15,571 bases of DNA from an uncultured Gammaproteobacteria bacterium (GCA_903897205.1 CAIUAS010000323.1:1-15571), one strand, 5' to 3'; positions 1-8,256 are shown, numbered from the stretch's first letter. Made by a program: numbers and translations. The notes: generated from the letters alone by a model not told the origin.

Positions 1-108
1 GTCAATAAGCTTCTTACCAAATCACTGCCATTTATTTTTGGCTCGCTTGTTTGCTTTGGGGTCGCTGACTGGCAAATTTATTTATCTAATAATATCGGCA
101 AGCAATAA
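1..108 (+). CDS. C-terminal tail of an unidentified gene (partial, cut by window start)
   Basis: Frame 1 is open from the first base to a TAA at 106-108 and encodes 35 residues. The peptide has a hydrophobic stretch (LPFIFGSLVCFGVADW) and ends in IGKQ, so it could be the last membrane segment or C-terminal tail of a larger protein. It does not resemble the soluble C-terminus of a periplasmic adaptor protein, the partner one would hope to find upstream of an RND pump, but 35 residues are too few to exclude anything. The stop codon sits in the loop of the hairpin at 91-120. That this is a real coding tail is inferred from the open frame and the terminator placed exactly at its end. Confidence 0.45.
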   Translation, partial: VNKLLTKSLPFIFGSLVCFGVADWQIYLSNNIGKQ

Positions 109-122
109 GTTGCCGATATTTT
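91..122 (+). terminator. Hairpin with short T-run after the first gene
   Basis: An 11-bp perfect inverted repeat, AATATCGGCAA (91-101) and TTGCCGATATT (110-120), encloses an 8-nt loop that contains the upstream TAA stop. Four T's (119-122) close it, which fits a compact intrinsic terminator. Only 21 nt separate it from the RND gene start, too little for a separate promoter. Expression of the pump therefore needs either readthrough or a promoter inside the upstream tail. Confidence 0.65.
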
Positions 123-143
123 AATTGTAAGCAGAGAAAAAAT

Positions 144-3100
144 ATGTTTTTTACCGATATATTCATTCGCCGGCCAGTTTTCGCAAGTGTACTTAGTCTT
201 ATTATTTTATTAGTTGGTATGCGCGCGTTTTTTTCATTAACTATTAGACAATATCCAAATATTCAACCTTCGGTTGTTACTATTACCACCACTTATCCAG
301 GTGCAAATGCACAATTAATGGAAGGATTTGTAACTACTCCCATTGAAAATGCGCTAGGCGGCATTGATGGAATTGATTTTATTAATTCCTCAAGCACCCA
401 AGGCCAAAGTGAAATTTCAGTCCATTTTAAAATTGGTTACGATCTGAATACGGCGATGGCTGATATGAGTAATGCGGTATCCTCTGCGCAATCAAGTCTG
501 CCCGAAGGTATTAATACACCCATTATTACCAAAAAAGATCCCAGCGCTAATCCCATTATTTTTATGGCCTTTAGCAGTAAACATGGCACTTATAATGCCG
601 AAGCGCTCACTGATTATTTATTACGCGTCGTAAAGCCACAAGTTGAATCATTACCCGGGGTAAGCAGCGGTGAGATTTTTGGTGCAGGTCAATATGCCAT
701 GCGAATTTGGCTAGATCCGCAACGCATGGCTGCACAAGGCATTACAGCAACGGATATTAAACAAGCTTTAAATACTAATAATGTGCAATCAGCACCTGGC
801 TTAGTTGAAGCACCTTATCAAGAAATTAATATTACTGCGCAGACTGACTTAAATACCCCGCAACAATTTAACGATTTAATCGTAAAAAATAATAATGGCT
901 ATTTAACGCGCGTTAAAGATATTGGCCATGCAGACTTAGGGCCTGAAAATGATAATTTTTCTATTAATATCGGCGGTAATAAAAACGTTGTAGTGATGGG
1001 AGTTATTCCGCAGCCCACAGCAAATGCTTTAGATGTAGCTAAAGCTGTTAACAACCTAATGCCGAGAATACAAGCCTCTTTACCCAACGATATGCAAGCT
1101 ATTATAGCGTGGGATTCCTCAAAATTTATCACAAAATCGTTAAGCGAAGTGCGTAAAACTATTATCGAGGCAACCATCTGTGTGGCAATCGTAATTTTCA
1201 TGTTTTTAGGCTCTATTCGCGCGGTCATTATTCCTTTAATTACCATTCCACTTTCATTAATTGGCGTTTGCGCTTTAATGTTAATGTTAGGCTTTACGTT
1301 AAACACCTTAACTTTATTGGCGTGGGTATTAGCCATTGGCTTAGTGGTTGACGATGCGATCGTGGTCGCTGAAAATATTCATAGGCATATTGAAAATGGT
1401 GAAAAACCTTTTCAAGCGGCTACTTTAGGCGCACGTGAAATTGGTTTTGCCGTTATTGCTATGACGTTCACCTTGGCTTCAGTTTATGCGCCTATTGGAT
1501 TTTTAACCGATATCACCGGCAAATTATTTCGTGAATTTGCTTTTACTTTGGCCTGCGCAGTCATCGTCTCAGGATTTATTGCTTTAACTTTGTCTCCTAT
1601 GATGGCTTCAAAATTATTAAGTCATGATACTAATAAAAAAGGCTTGCCCGAAAAAATTGATGCTTTTTTTAATAAATTAATGCTGCGTTATAAAAACATA
1701 TTAATGACCGTGGTAGATCGTCGTAAACTCGTATTATTAGGCGCTGGCGCTGTTTATTTAGTCTGTTATATTGCTTTTGCAACTTTACATAATGAATTAG
1801 CGCCTAGCGAAGATCAAGGCTACTTCTTAGCCCTCATTAAAGCGCCCACTTCCGCTAATCTTGCTTATACAGAAAAATATTCTGATGAAATTGAAAAAAT
1901 TTATAAGAAAAATCCTGATATCATTAATTATGGTTTTATTAATGGTTTCCAAGGTGTGAACACCTCTATTTCTTTTGCTGTATTAAAATCATGGGAAGAT
2001 AGAACAAAAACGGCGGAACAGATTATTCAGGAAATTATGCCCTCTTTTATGCAAGTTCCTGGCGTTTTAGCATTTCCATTCAACCCGCCCCCATTACCAG
2101 GCGCCGGTGGTAATACGCCTGTTGAATTTGTACTTAAAACGACAGACTCTTATGCGAACTTAAATAAAGCAGCGCAAGAATTAATTGCATTAGCTAAGAA
2201 AAATCCTAATTTACTAAACCTTGATGTGGATTTAAAACTAGATAAACCACAAATTGATCTTAATATTGATAGAAGCAAAGCAAATGCGCTTGGAATATCC
2301 ATGAGTGACATCGGTGATTCTTTAAATATTTTCATGGGGCAACCAACGACCACCCATTTTGAGATGCGCGGTCGTGGTTATAATGTTATTCCAGAACTTT
2401 ATCCGGAATACATGATGAATCCGCAAGAGTTAGCTAACTTAAATGTGCGCACGGTAAACGGTGGCTTAATTCCATTATCTAATTTAGTGCAAATTAAATC
2501 AGAAGCAGCGCCCCAAAGCTTAAACCATTTTCAACAAATTCGCGCTGCAACCATCACCGCCAACCTTGCACCAAACTATACGGTAGGCCAGGCATTACAA
2601 TTTTTAGAAAAGACAGCGGAGAAAAATTTACCTAGCAATATTGAATATGATTTCGCTGGCCAATCCCGCCAATTTATTGCATCGAGTGGCTCCATGGGAA
2701 CCACGTTCTCATTTGCCATTATTTTCATTTTCTTAATTTTAGCAGCACAGTTTGAAAGTTTTCGTGATCCTTTGATTGTAATGATCAGCGTACCTTTGTC
2801 ATTAACTGGTGCTCTATTAACTTTACATTTAGTGGGCGCCACGTTAAATGTTTATACTCAAATTGGTTTAATTACATTAATTGGCTTAATTAGTAAGCAT
2901 GGGATCTTAATGGTAGAATTTGCCAATCAATTACAAGAAAAAGGTCGCACAATTAAGGAAGCTATTTTAGAGGCCGCCGCTTTGCGCTTACGCCCTATTT
3001 TAATGACAACCGGCGCGATGTTATTAGGTGCCTTGCCCTTAGTGATGACGCAAGGCGCTGGCGCTGTTTCACGTAGCCAATTAGGTTGGACCGTGTTTGG

Positions 3101-3194
3101 CGGTATGGCCTTTGGTACGGTATTAACCTTATTTGTAGTCCCCACGGTTTATACAATACTAGCTACCAAAAAACAGGTAGTGAGTGAAACTTAG
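144..3194 (+). CDS. RND multidrug efflux permease, HAE1 family
   Basis: This is an inner-membrane, proton-driven pump subunit of the AcrB/MexB/MuxB type, which exports drugs, dyes or detergents through a tripartite complex. At 1016 aa it is close to AcrB length. The N-terminus (FFTDIFIRRPVFA) is the family hallmark. A cluster of membrane helices lies at about residues 335-480 and another at about 850-1010, separated by large periplasmic domains. The proton-relay residues are present: Asp403-Asp404 in GLVVDDAIVVAENI, and Lys918 in GLISKHGILMVEF, equivalent to AcrB D407/D408 and K940. The substrate cannot be predicted. No membrane-fusion protein or TolC-type channel gene lies downstream, and the 35 upstream residues do not look like one, so its partners are probably encoded elsewhere or further upstream. 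The ribosome binding site is weak (AGAGA). dapD follows after 24 nt and may be co-transcribed. Confidence 0.93.
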   Translation: MFFTDIFIRRPVFASVLSLIILLVGMRAFFSLTIRQYPNIQPSVVTITTTYPGANAQLMEGFVTTPIENALGGIDGIDFINSSSTQGQSEISVHFKIGYDLNTAMADMSNAVSSAQSSLPEGINTPIITKKDPSANPIIFMAFSSKHGTYNAEALTDYLLRVVKPQVESLPGVSSGEIFGAGQYAMRIWLDPQRMAAQGITATDIKQALNTNNVQSAPGLVEAPYQEINITAQTDLNTPQQFNDLIVKNNNGYLTRVKDIGHADLGPENDNFSINIGGNKNVVVMGVIPQPTANALDVAKAVNNLMPRIQASLPNDMQAIIAWDSSKFITKSLSEVRKTIIEATICVAIVIFMFLGSIRAVIIPLITIPLSLIGVCALMLMLGFTLNTLTLLAWVLAIGLVVDDAIVVAENIHRHIENGEKPFQAATLGAREIGFAVIAMTFTLASVYAPIGFLTDITGKLFREFAFTLACAVIVSGFIALTLSPMMASKLLSHDTNKKGLPEKIDAFFNKLMLRYKNILMTVVDRRKLVLLGAGAVYLVCYIAFATLHNELAPSEDQGYFLALIKAPTSANLAYTEKYSDEIEKIYKKNPDIINYGFINGFQGVNTSISFAVLKSWEDRTKTAEQIIQEIMPSFMQVPGVLAFPFNPPPLPGAGGNTPVEFVLKTTDSYANLNKAAQELIALAKKNPNLLNLDVDLKLDKPQIDLNIDRSKANALGISMSDIGDSLNIFMGQPTTTHFEMRGRGYNVIPELYPEYMMNPQELANLNVRTVNGGLIPLSNLVQIKSEAAPQSLNHFQQIRAATITANLAPNYTVGQALQFLEKTAEKNLPSNIEYDFAGQSRQFIASSGSMGTTFSFAIIFIFLILAAQFESFRDPLIVMISVPLSLTGALLTLHLVGATLNVYTQIGLITLIGLISKHGILMVEFANQLQEKGRTIKEAILEAAALRLRPILMTTGAMLLGALPLVMTQGAGAVSRSQLGWTVFGGMAFGTVLTLFVVPTVYTILATKKQVVSET

Positions 3195-3218
3195 TTTAAC
3201 TGTAGTAGGAAATGCTAA

Positions 3219-4049
3219 ATGAATTTACAAACGATTATTGAAAATGCTTATGAAAATCGCACTAAAATAACGCCGGCAAATGTCGGTAAAGAAATTAAGG
3301 ATGCAATTTTAGAGGTCATTAATTTACTCGATACCGGTAAATTAAGAGTAGCAGAAAAATCAAATAATACGTGGCTCGTTAATCAATGGATTAAGCAAGC
3401 TGTATTATTATTTTTTCGCATTGAAGAAAATCAGAAAATAGCCGGTAGTTTTACGCATTACTTTGATAAAGTTCCTCTTAAATATACTGAATTTTCACAG
3501 GACGATTTTAATCAACAAGGCGCAAGAATTGTTCCGCCTGCTTGCATTCGTAAAGGCGCCTATATCGCACCTAATACAGTAATAATGCCTTCATACGTCA
3601 ATATTGGCGCCTATATAGAAAATGGCACCATGGTTGACACCTGGGCAACGGTAGGTTCTTGTGCGCAAATAGGTAAAAATGTGCATCTTTCAGGCGGTGT
3701 AGGTATTGGTGGTGTATTAGAACCATTACAAGCAAATCCCACTATTATTGAAGATAATTGTTTTATTGGCGCACGTTCAGAAATTGTTGAAGGCGTTATC
3801 GTCGAAGAAAATTCAGTGATATCTATGGGAGTTTATATTGGTCAAAGCACGCCGATTTATAACCGTGAAACTGATGAAATTATTTATGGCCGCGTGCCTG
3901 CCGGCTCGGTGATAGTACCTGGAAGTTTACCCGCGAAAAATGGTAAGTATAGTTTGTATTGCGCGGTTATTGTGAAACAAGTCGATGAAAAAACTCGTAG
4001 TAAAACCAGCATTAACGAATTATTACGAGCTGCTGATTTAACTCATTAA
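3219..4049 (+). CDS. dapD: Tetrahydrodipicolinate N-succinyltransferase
   Basis: This cytoplasmic trimeric enzyme transfers succinyl from succinyl-CoA to tetrahydrodipicolinate, the entry to the succinylase branch of diaminopimelate and lysine synthesis. The protein is 276 aa, against about 274 in E. coli. An alpha-helical N-terminal domain (about 1-100) is followed by a left-handed beta-helix of hexapeptide repeats (about 103-235), visible as repeated I/V-G-x-x turns such as YVNIGAYIENG and IIEDNCFIGARSEIVEG. The strongly conserved segment TMVDTWATVGSCAQIG (Asp140) and Glu188 match the active-site region of the family. The start is supported by AGGA about 9 nt upstream. It lies 24 nt after the RND stop on the same strand, so it may share a transcript. 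Its 3' end faces pit with only 20 bp between the stops. Confidence 0.97.
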   Translation: MNLQTIIENAYENRTKITPANVGKEIKDAILEVINLLDTGKLRVAEKSNNTWLVNQWIKQAVLLFFRIEENQKIAGSFTHYFDKVPLKYTEFSQDDFNQQGARIVPPACIRKGAYIAPNTVIMPSYVNIGAYIENGTMVDTWATVGSCAQIGKNVHLSGGVGIGGVLEPLQANPTIIEDNCFIGARSEIVEGVIVEENSVISMGVYIGQSTPIYNRETDEIIYGRVPAGSVIVPGSLPAKNGKYSLYCAVIVKQVDEKTRSKTSINELLRAADLTH

Positions 4050-4054
4050 CTTAA

Positions 4055-4074
4055 ATTAGAGTGAGAAGTCTAAT
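4055..4074. terminator. Weak hairpin between convergent dapD and pit
   Basis: ATTAGA (4055-4060) and TCTAAT (4069-4074) form a 6-bp AT-rich stem around an 8-nt loop, with a T-run (4078-4082) just beyond on the + strand. The pit stop codon lies inside the right arm. The stem is short, so this is only a weak terminator candidate for dapD. Confidence 0.22.
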
Positions 4075-5065
4075 GCATTTTTGGAATCAAAGTAATAGCA
4101 CCTGAAATTAAAGCCGCTGCAGGAATAGTTAATAACCATGCCCATACAATTCGTTTGATAATTTCTTTTTGTGAAGTAAAAAAGCCTTTAGAAACACCAA
4201 CTCCAGCGATAGCACCGGTAACGGTATGCGTGGTTGATACAGGTACACCTAAATCATTTGCCAAAAATAACGTTAACGCTGCACCCGCTTCAGCGCAACT
4301 ACCACTCATCGGCGTTAATTTAGTAATCTTATTTCCTAAGGTATCTACAATACGCCAACCGCCTATTAATGTCCCCAAAGCCATTACTAAATTACAAGAA
4401 ATTACCACCCATTGCGGAACATAAAAATGATGGCCAGTAAGCCCTGTTGAAAAAAGTAATACTGCAATAACACCCATTGTTTTCTGCGCGTCATTACCAC
4501 CATGCCCTAAACTTAGCATACCAGCGGAAATAAATTGAATGCGGCCAAACCAACGGTTAAGTGCTTCACTTGTAAAATAACGATATAGTTGATTGACTAA
4601 ACTCATTAAGATTAAACAAAGAATCATGCCTAAAATAGGCGACAACACGATTGAGGCAGCGACTTTAGTTAAGCCGGCAAAGTTAAGTACTTTTAAACCG
4701 CCTTTAACAACCGCCGCACCTACTAAGCCACCAATTAAAGCGTGCGAAGAACTCGATGGCAAGCCAAAGTACCAAGTGAATAAATTCCAAATAATTGCAC
4801 CGGTTAATGCTGCAAAAATCAAATAAGGCGTAATTATTTCTGGCGACACCAAACCTGTTCCAACCGTATTAGCCACCGTCAAATGAAAAATTAAAAATGC
4901 AATGAAATTAAAAAATGCGGCCCAGACAACTGCCCAAATAGGTTTTAATATTCCCGTAGAAATAATCGTTGCAACCGAATTAGCGGCATCATGAAAGCCA
5001 TTAATGAAATCGAATAAAAATGCGAGGGCAATAACTAAATATACAAAATATAATGAGGTTAGCAT
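4070..5065 (-). CDS. pit: Low-affinity inorganic phosphate transporter, PiT family
   Basis: This is an inner-membrane phosphate (metal-phosphate/H+) symporter of the PHO4/PiT family. The protein is 331 aa from the ATG at 5065, with around ten hydrophobic segments. Both halves of the family's internal duplication are visible: FDFINGFHDAANS near residue 18 matches SLGHGGNDAQKTMG near 185, and GLPSSSSHALIGGLVGA near 101 matches GVPVSTTHTVTGAIAGVG near 273. A TTG four codons earlier (5077) keeps the frame open, but ATG 5065 is preferred because it fits the family N-terminus and has GGGA upstream. A perfect -10 hexamer lies at 5102-5107. PiT genes are often paired with a PhoU-like DUF47 gene; none is next to this one. 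It sits opposite in direction between dapD and dapE, so it is probably its own transcription unit. Confidence 0.93.
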   Translation of the reverse strand: MLTSLYFVYLVIALAFLFDFINGFHDAANSVATIISTGILKPIWAVVWAAFFNFIAFLIFHLTVANTVGTGLVSPEIITPYLIFAALTGAIIWNLFTWYFGLPSSSSHALIGGLVGAAVVKGGLKVLNFAGLTKVAASIVLSPILGMILCLILMSLVNQLYRYFTSEALNRWFGRIQFISAGMLSLGHGGNDAQKTMGVIAVLLFSTGLTGHHFYVPQWVVISCNLVMALGTLIGGWRIVDTLGNKITKLTPMSGSCAEAGAALTLFLANDLGVPVSTTHTVTGAIAGVGVSKGFFTSQKEIIKRIVWAWLLTIPAAALISGAITLIPKMH

Positions 5066-5101
5066 AGTTAATCCCAAGGGGTGAATTATCTAATCGCGGC
5101 C

Positions 5102-5107
5102 ATTATA
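5102..5107 (-). promoter_or_regulatory. Candidate -10 box for pit
   Basis: The minus strand reads TATAAT here, a perfect sigma-70 -10 hexamer, placing a transcription start near 5095, about 30 nt before the pit ATG. I see no good -35 at 16-18 nt spacing, so the assignment rests on the -10 and its position. Confidence 0.45.
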
Positions 5108-5188
5108 CATGGTATTCGATAAAACGATATGATTTTTTATTTTGCCAAGTTGAATAGACATAGATTGAACAATTTCCTATTAAAACAT

Positions 5189-5217
5189 TTGCTAATTGAA
5201 ACATTATTAAGGATAAT
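5189..5217 (+). promoter_or_regulatory. Candidate sigma-70 promoter for dapE
   Basis: TTGCTA (5189-5194) and GATAAT (5212-5217) are separated by exactly 17 nt, in the only intergenic space upstream of dapE. It would give a leader of roughly 80 nt. Such AT-rich sequence produces chance matches, so confidence is modest. Apart from this and the pit -10 box, I see no other gene in 5066-5304. Confidence 0.38.
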
Positions 5218-5304
5218 TTTTCGGTTTTTAAATTCAAATGGCTTTATGAAGTTAGCCACTTTAAATTGTTGCAATCTAAATAGTACTACCGGTCAAAATC
5301 ATCC

Positions 5305-6435
5305 ATGTTAGATCCACTAGAAATCACCAAACAACTTATAAGCCTGCCCTCCATTACTCCTAAAGATGAAGGTTGCCAAAAATTATTAATGCAACATTTG
5401 CAACCTCTTGGTTTTTCTATCGAAGCATTACCTTTTAATGATGTCAATAATTTTTGGGCGCGCCGAGGCCATAAAGGACCCGTTCTAGCGTTCGCAGGAC
5501 ACACTGATGTGGTTCCAACAGGCCCCGCCGAGCAATGGAGCTCCCCCCCATTTCAGCCAACCATTCGAAATGGTTATTTATATGGACGTGGCGCAGCCGA
5601 TATGAAAAGTAATCTAGCTGCTATGCTAGTTGCCTGTGAAAGATTTATCCAGCAATACCCTAATCATAGCGGTTCTATCGCATGGTTAATCACCAGTGAT
5701 GAAGAAGGCAATGCAATCGATGGCACTGCCAAAGTAATACAGCATTTGCAGCAACGCAAAGAATTGATTGACTGGTGTATCGTAGGCGAACCATCTAGCA
5801 GCATTCAATTAGGTGACACGCTAAAAATAGGCCGTCGAGGTTCACTCTCAGGCCATTTAACTATTTATGGCAAGCAAGGCCATATTGCTTATCCGCAATT
5901 AGCAGATAATCCAATTCATCAAGCAATGCCTCTATTAACAGAGCTAACGCATATTCGTTGGGATGAAGGCAATATATATTTTGAACCTACCTGTTTTCAA
6001 ATTTCTAATATTCAAGCGGGCACCGGCGCAAGCAATGTGATTCCTGGCCAGCTTCAGGTTGATTTTAATTTTCGCTACTCGCCTGAATTAACCGCACAAC
6101 AATTACAGAACAAACTCGAAATTGTTTTGCAGAAACATAAAATCCAGTATGATGTCGCCTGGCGGCATTCTGGACTGCCTTTCCTCACTCAAAAAGGTGA
6201 ACTGGTTCAGGCAAGCTGTCGTGCCATTAAAAAGATAACAGGAATCCAACCGACTTTATCTACCAACGGTGGAACGTCCGATGGACGCTTTATTGCACCA
6301 ACGGGAAGTCAAGTTGTTGAATTAGGATTATGCAATCGCACTATCCATCAAATTGATGAATGCGTTGCTGTTGCAGATATCGAAAAACTGGCCCTTATTT
6401 ATCAACATATTTTGGAACAATTACTTCAAAGGTAA
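5305..6435 (+). CDS. dapE: Succinyl-diaminopimelate desuccinylase
   Basis: This cytoplasmic di-zinc M20-family hydrolase removes succinate from N-succinyl-LL-diaminopimelate, giving LL-DAP for lysine and peptidoglycan. The protein is 376 aa, the normal length. Metal and catalytic residues are all visible: His66 and Asp68 in GHTDVVPTG, Asp99 in GRGAADMKSN, Glu133/Glu134 in SDEEGNAIDG, Glu162 in GEPSSS, and His348 in TIHQIDE. The substrate-loop signature STNGGTSDGRF is also present. The start is the first ATG after an in-frame TAG at 5281-5283, so no longer form exists, yet there is no clear Shine-Dalgarno sequence before it. It lies near dapD but is separated from it by pit on the other strand. 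The autotransporter gene starts 8 nt after its stop, so the two are probably one transcript. Confidence 0.97.
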   Translation: MLDPLEITKQLISLPSITPKDEGCQKLLMQHLQPLGFSIEALPFNDVNNFWARRGHKGPVLAFAGHTDVVPTGPAEQWSSPPFQPTIRNGYLYGRGAADMKSNLAAMLVACERFIQQYPNHSGSIAWLITSDEEGNAIDGTAKVIQHLQQRKELIDWCIVGEPSSSIQLGDTLKIGRRGSLSGHLTIYGKQGHIAYPQLADNPIHQAMPLLTELTHIRWDEGNIYFEPTCFQISNIQAGTGASNVIPGQLQVDFNFRYSPELTAQQLQNKLEIVLQKHKIQYDVAWRHSGLPFLTQKGELVQASCRAIKKITGIQPTLSTNGGTSDGRFIAPTGSQVVELGLCNRTIHQIDECVAVADIEKLALIYQHILEQLLQR

Positions 6436-6443
6436 CTCTCTAT

Positions 6444-8195
6444 ATGAAAAAAGCTCCTTTGCGTTTAACAACTGCCTTAATATTAGCATTAGGAATTAGT
6501 TCAGTTGCTTCCGCTAAATCACTCTTTGATAACTTTTACTTTTTTGGTGATAGTTTATCTGACATGGGGAACAACCAAGCAGAGCATGCCCCCATTACAA
6601 GCGGCGGTTCAACCTGGGCGAATTATTTTGCAAATAAGTTTGATAATAGCGCAACACCTTCAAATAATGGTGGAAATGATTATGCTTATGCAGGAGCGCT
6701 TACAGGTTTTGTTGTTGCGCAATTTAATAATTACCTTGCAAGCACTGGCAAACGGGTTGATTCAAATGCGTTATATTCTATCTGGGCAGGCGCAAATGAC
6801 ATTAATGTCGGATTGCAATTCGGCGAAACCCCTCAAGAAATTATTGCTATTGGTACAGGTAACACAAATACCATCGTAGAAGGGCTACATAATGCCGGCG
6901 CTAAATACATTATGGTATTTAATTTGCCTGATTTAGGCAGGACCCCATTAGGAGAAAGCAAAGGAGCTTATATCTCTGGTGTACTTTCTCAAGTTAGTTG
7001 GGCATACAATCAAACGCTGGCATCTGCATTAAATGCCGATGGTTTTGATGTCATTCAAGTTGATATTTATAGCTTATTTAATGATCTACTAGATGATCCA
7101 CACCATTTTGGTTTAGCCAATGCTAACGATTTATTCTATACCCCCACCGGTGCAGACCCCAACTTAGATGAACACCCAACAGGCGCTGGCCATCAAATGA
7201 TAGCCGATTATGCTTATTCTGTTATTGAAGGCCCTACTCGCGCTGCGATTCTAGCCGAAGCGCCCTTTAGCGTGATGGATGCACAAAATTTCAATATTGA
7301 AAATCAACTCTTTAATGTTCGCAGCAATATGACAAAACTTGCGACTGCGCAAACTACTTTCTTTGCGAGCGCAAGTTATTCTCCTTACAAACAAGATAGC
7401 CAAGGCACACAAGGCTCAGGATTTGACGCACATAATACTGATTTTACTGCAGGTATTGTGCATCGTATAAATAATAATTTAATTGCAGGTGCTGCCTTTG
7501 CACATTCATATGGCCCCGTTGATCTTGGTAAAAAAATCGGTGGCTTCGACATAGCGGAAAATATAACATCACTATTTGGCGGCTATCAATACAATAAATT
7601 TTACACTGATGGCATTGTAAATCTTGGCGTAATTAATTTTAATAACTTCACCCGTAATATTCCAATCGGGCCCAGCCAAAATTTAACCCACGGTGAAACC
7701 AACGGTTTACAATTCGGTGCCGATTTAGTGACCGGTTACAATCTTATCAACCGAAATAATTTACAAACCGGACCACTGGTTAATGTCGATTATCAAAATA
7801 TTCGTGTCGATGCTTATGCAGAAAAAGGCAGCATCGGCGGTATTGCGGAAAATTTTGACAGCCAAAATAATAATTCGCTAACGACAGGTTTTGGCTGGAT
7901 GTTTAATTACATCATGCAAGTTAAAAACATTCAATTAATGCCTTTCGCGCAACTAACCTATAACCATCAGTGGATAACCGCTGTTCGTAACGTGGGCGCT
8001 GGCTTAGTAAGCTTACCAGGCAGCCACTTTACCATTCCAGTATCAGCGCCGAATGGTGATTTTGGTCTTGCCAATATTGGTATCTCAACTAATCTCGTTA
8101 AAAACGTTAATTTGAGCCTGGGATATAACACCACCCTATACAAAGAAGGTAGCCGCTCACAAAATATTAGCGCTAGCATTCAAGTATCAATTTAG
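6444..8195 (+). CDS. GDSL-type esterase/lipase autotransporter
   Basis: This is a predicted surface-anchored or secreted lipid/ester hydrolase of the SGNH type with its own outer-membrane export barrel, as in Pseudomonas EstA. The chosen start (583 aa) gives a clean signal peptide, MKKAPLRL then a hydrophobic core, with cleavage predicted after VASA (residue 24). Block I is FFGDSLSD with nucleophile Ser37. Block II has Gly84 in YAYAGALTG and block III has Asn118 in WAGAND. Block V has His244 in DEHPTGAGH. The usual Asp is three residues before that His; here Leu241 holds that place and the nearest Asp is 242, two before. From about residue 300 to the end there are alternating amphipathic strands rich in G, N and aromatics, typical of an autotransporter beta-barrel. 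The last residue is Ile rather than the usual Phe or Trp. AAAGG lies upstream of the start, 8 nt after dapE. An in-frame extension back to 6360 is rejected because it overlaps dapE and buries the signal peptide. Confidence 0.88.
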   Translation: MKKAPLRLTTALILALGISSVASAKSLFDNFYFFGDSLSDMGNNQAEHAPITSGGSTWANYFANKFDNSATPSNNGGNDYAYAGALTGFVVAQFNNYLASTGKRVDSNALYSIWAGANDINVGLQFGETPQEIIAIGTGNTNTIVEGLHNAGAKYIMVFNLPDLGRTPLGESKGAYISGVLSQVSWAYNQTLASALNADGFDVIQVDIYSLFNDLLDDPHHFGLANANDLFYTPTGADPNLDEHPTGAGHQMIADYAYSVIEGPTRAAILAEAPFSVMDAQNFNIENQLFNVRSNMTKLATAQTTFFASASYSPYKQDSQGTQGSGFDAHNTDFTAGIVHRINNNLIAGAAFAHSYGPVDLGKKIGGFDIAENITSLFGGYQYNKFYTDGIVNLGVINFNNFTRNIPIGPSQNLTHGETNGLQFGADLVTGYNLINRNNLQTGPLVNVDYQNIRVDAYAEKGSIGGIAENFDSQNNNSLTTGFGWMFNYIMQVKNIQLMPFAQLTYNHQWITAVRNVGAGLVSLPGSHFTIPVSAPNGDFGLANIGISTNLVKNVNLSLGYNTTLYKEGSRSQNISASIQVSI

Positions 8196-8213
8196 GCATT
8201 AATTATTTTTTGT

Positions 8214-8242
8214 AAAAAAGGCGCTTAATAAGCGCCTTTTTT
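8214..8242. terminator. Strong bidirectional terminator
   Basis: The stem GGCGCTT (8220-8226) and AAGCGCC (8230-8236) has a 3-nt loop, flanked by six A's (8214-8219) and six T's (8237-8242), so it works equally well from either strand. It sits between the converging ends of the autotransporter and the L,D-transpeptidase-like gene. This is the clearest terminator in the window. Confidence 0.92.
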
Positions 8243-8256
8243 ATTTAACCACCTTA

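Noticed and set aside
899..1336. 145-aa minus-strand open frame inside the RND gene
   Set aside because: It is antisense to conserved RND sequence including the first transmembrane block; a mirror of codon bias.
1740..3069. Exact 16-bp direct repeat GGCGCTGGCGCTGTTT at 1740-1755 and 3054-3069
   Set aside because: Both copies encode GAGAV in different parts of the RND protein, in the same reading frame. This is best explained by chance codon use rather than a recombination or mobile-element repeat.
5066..5077. TTG start of pit four codons upstream
   Set aside because: The ATG at 5065 fits the family N-terminus and ribosome binding site better.
5129..5311. 60-aa + strand open frame upstream of dapE
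   Set aside because: It has no ribosome binding site, a composition typical of AT-rich noncoding DNA, and overlaps the dapE start in another frame.
6360..6443. N-terminal extension of the autotransporter by 28 codons
   Set aside because: It overlaps the dapE 3' end and would bury the signal peptide. ATG 6444 has AAAGG upstream and gives a normal signal sequence.
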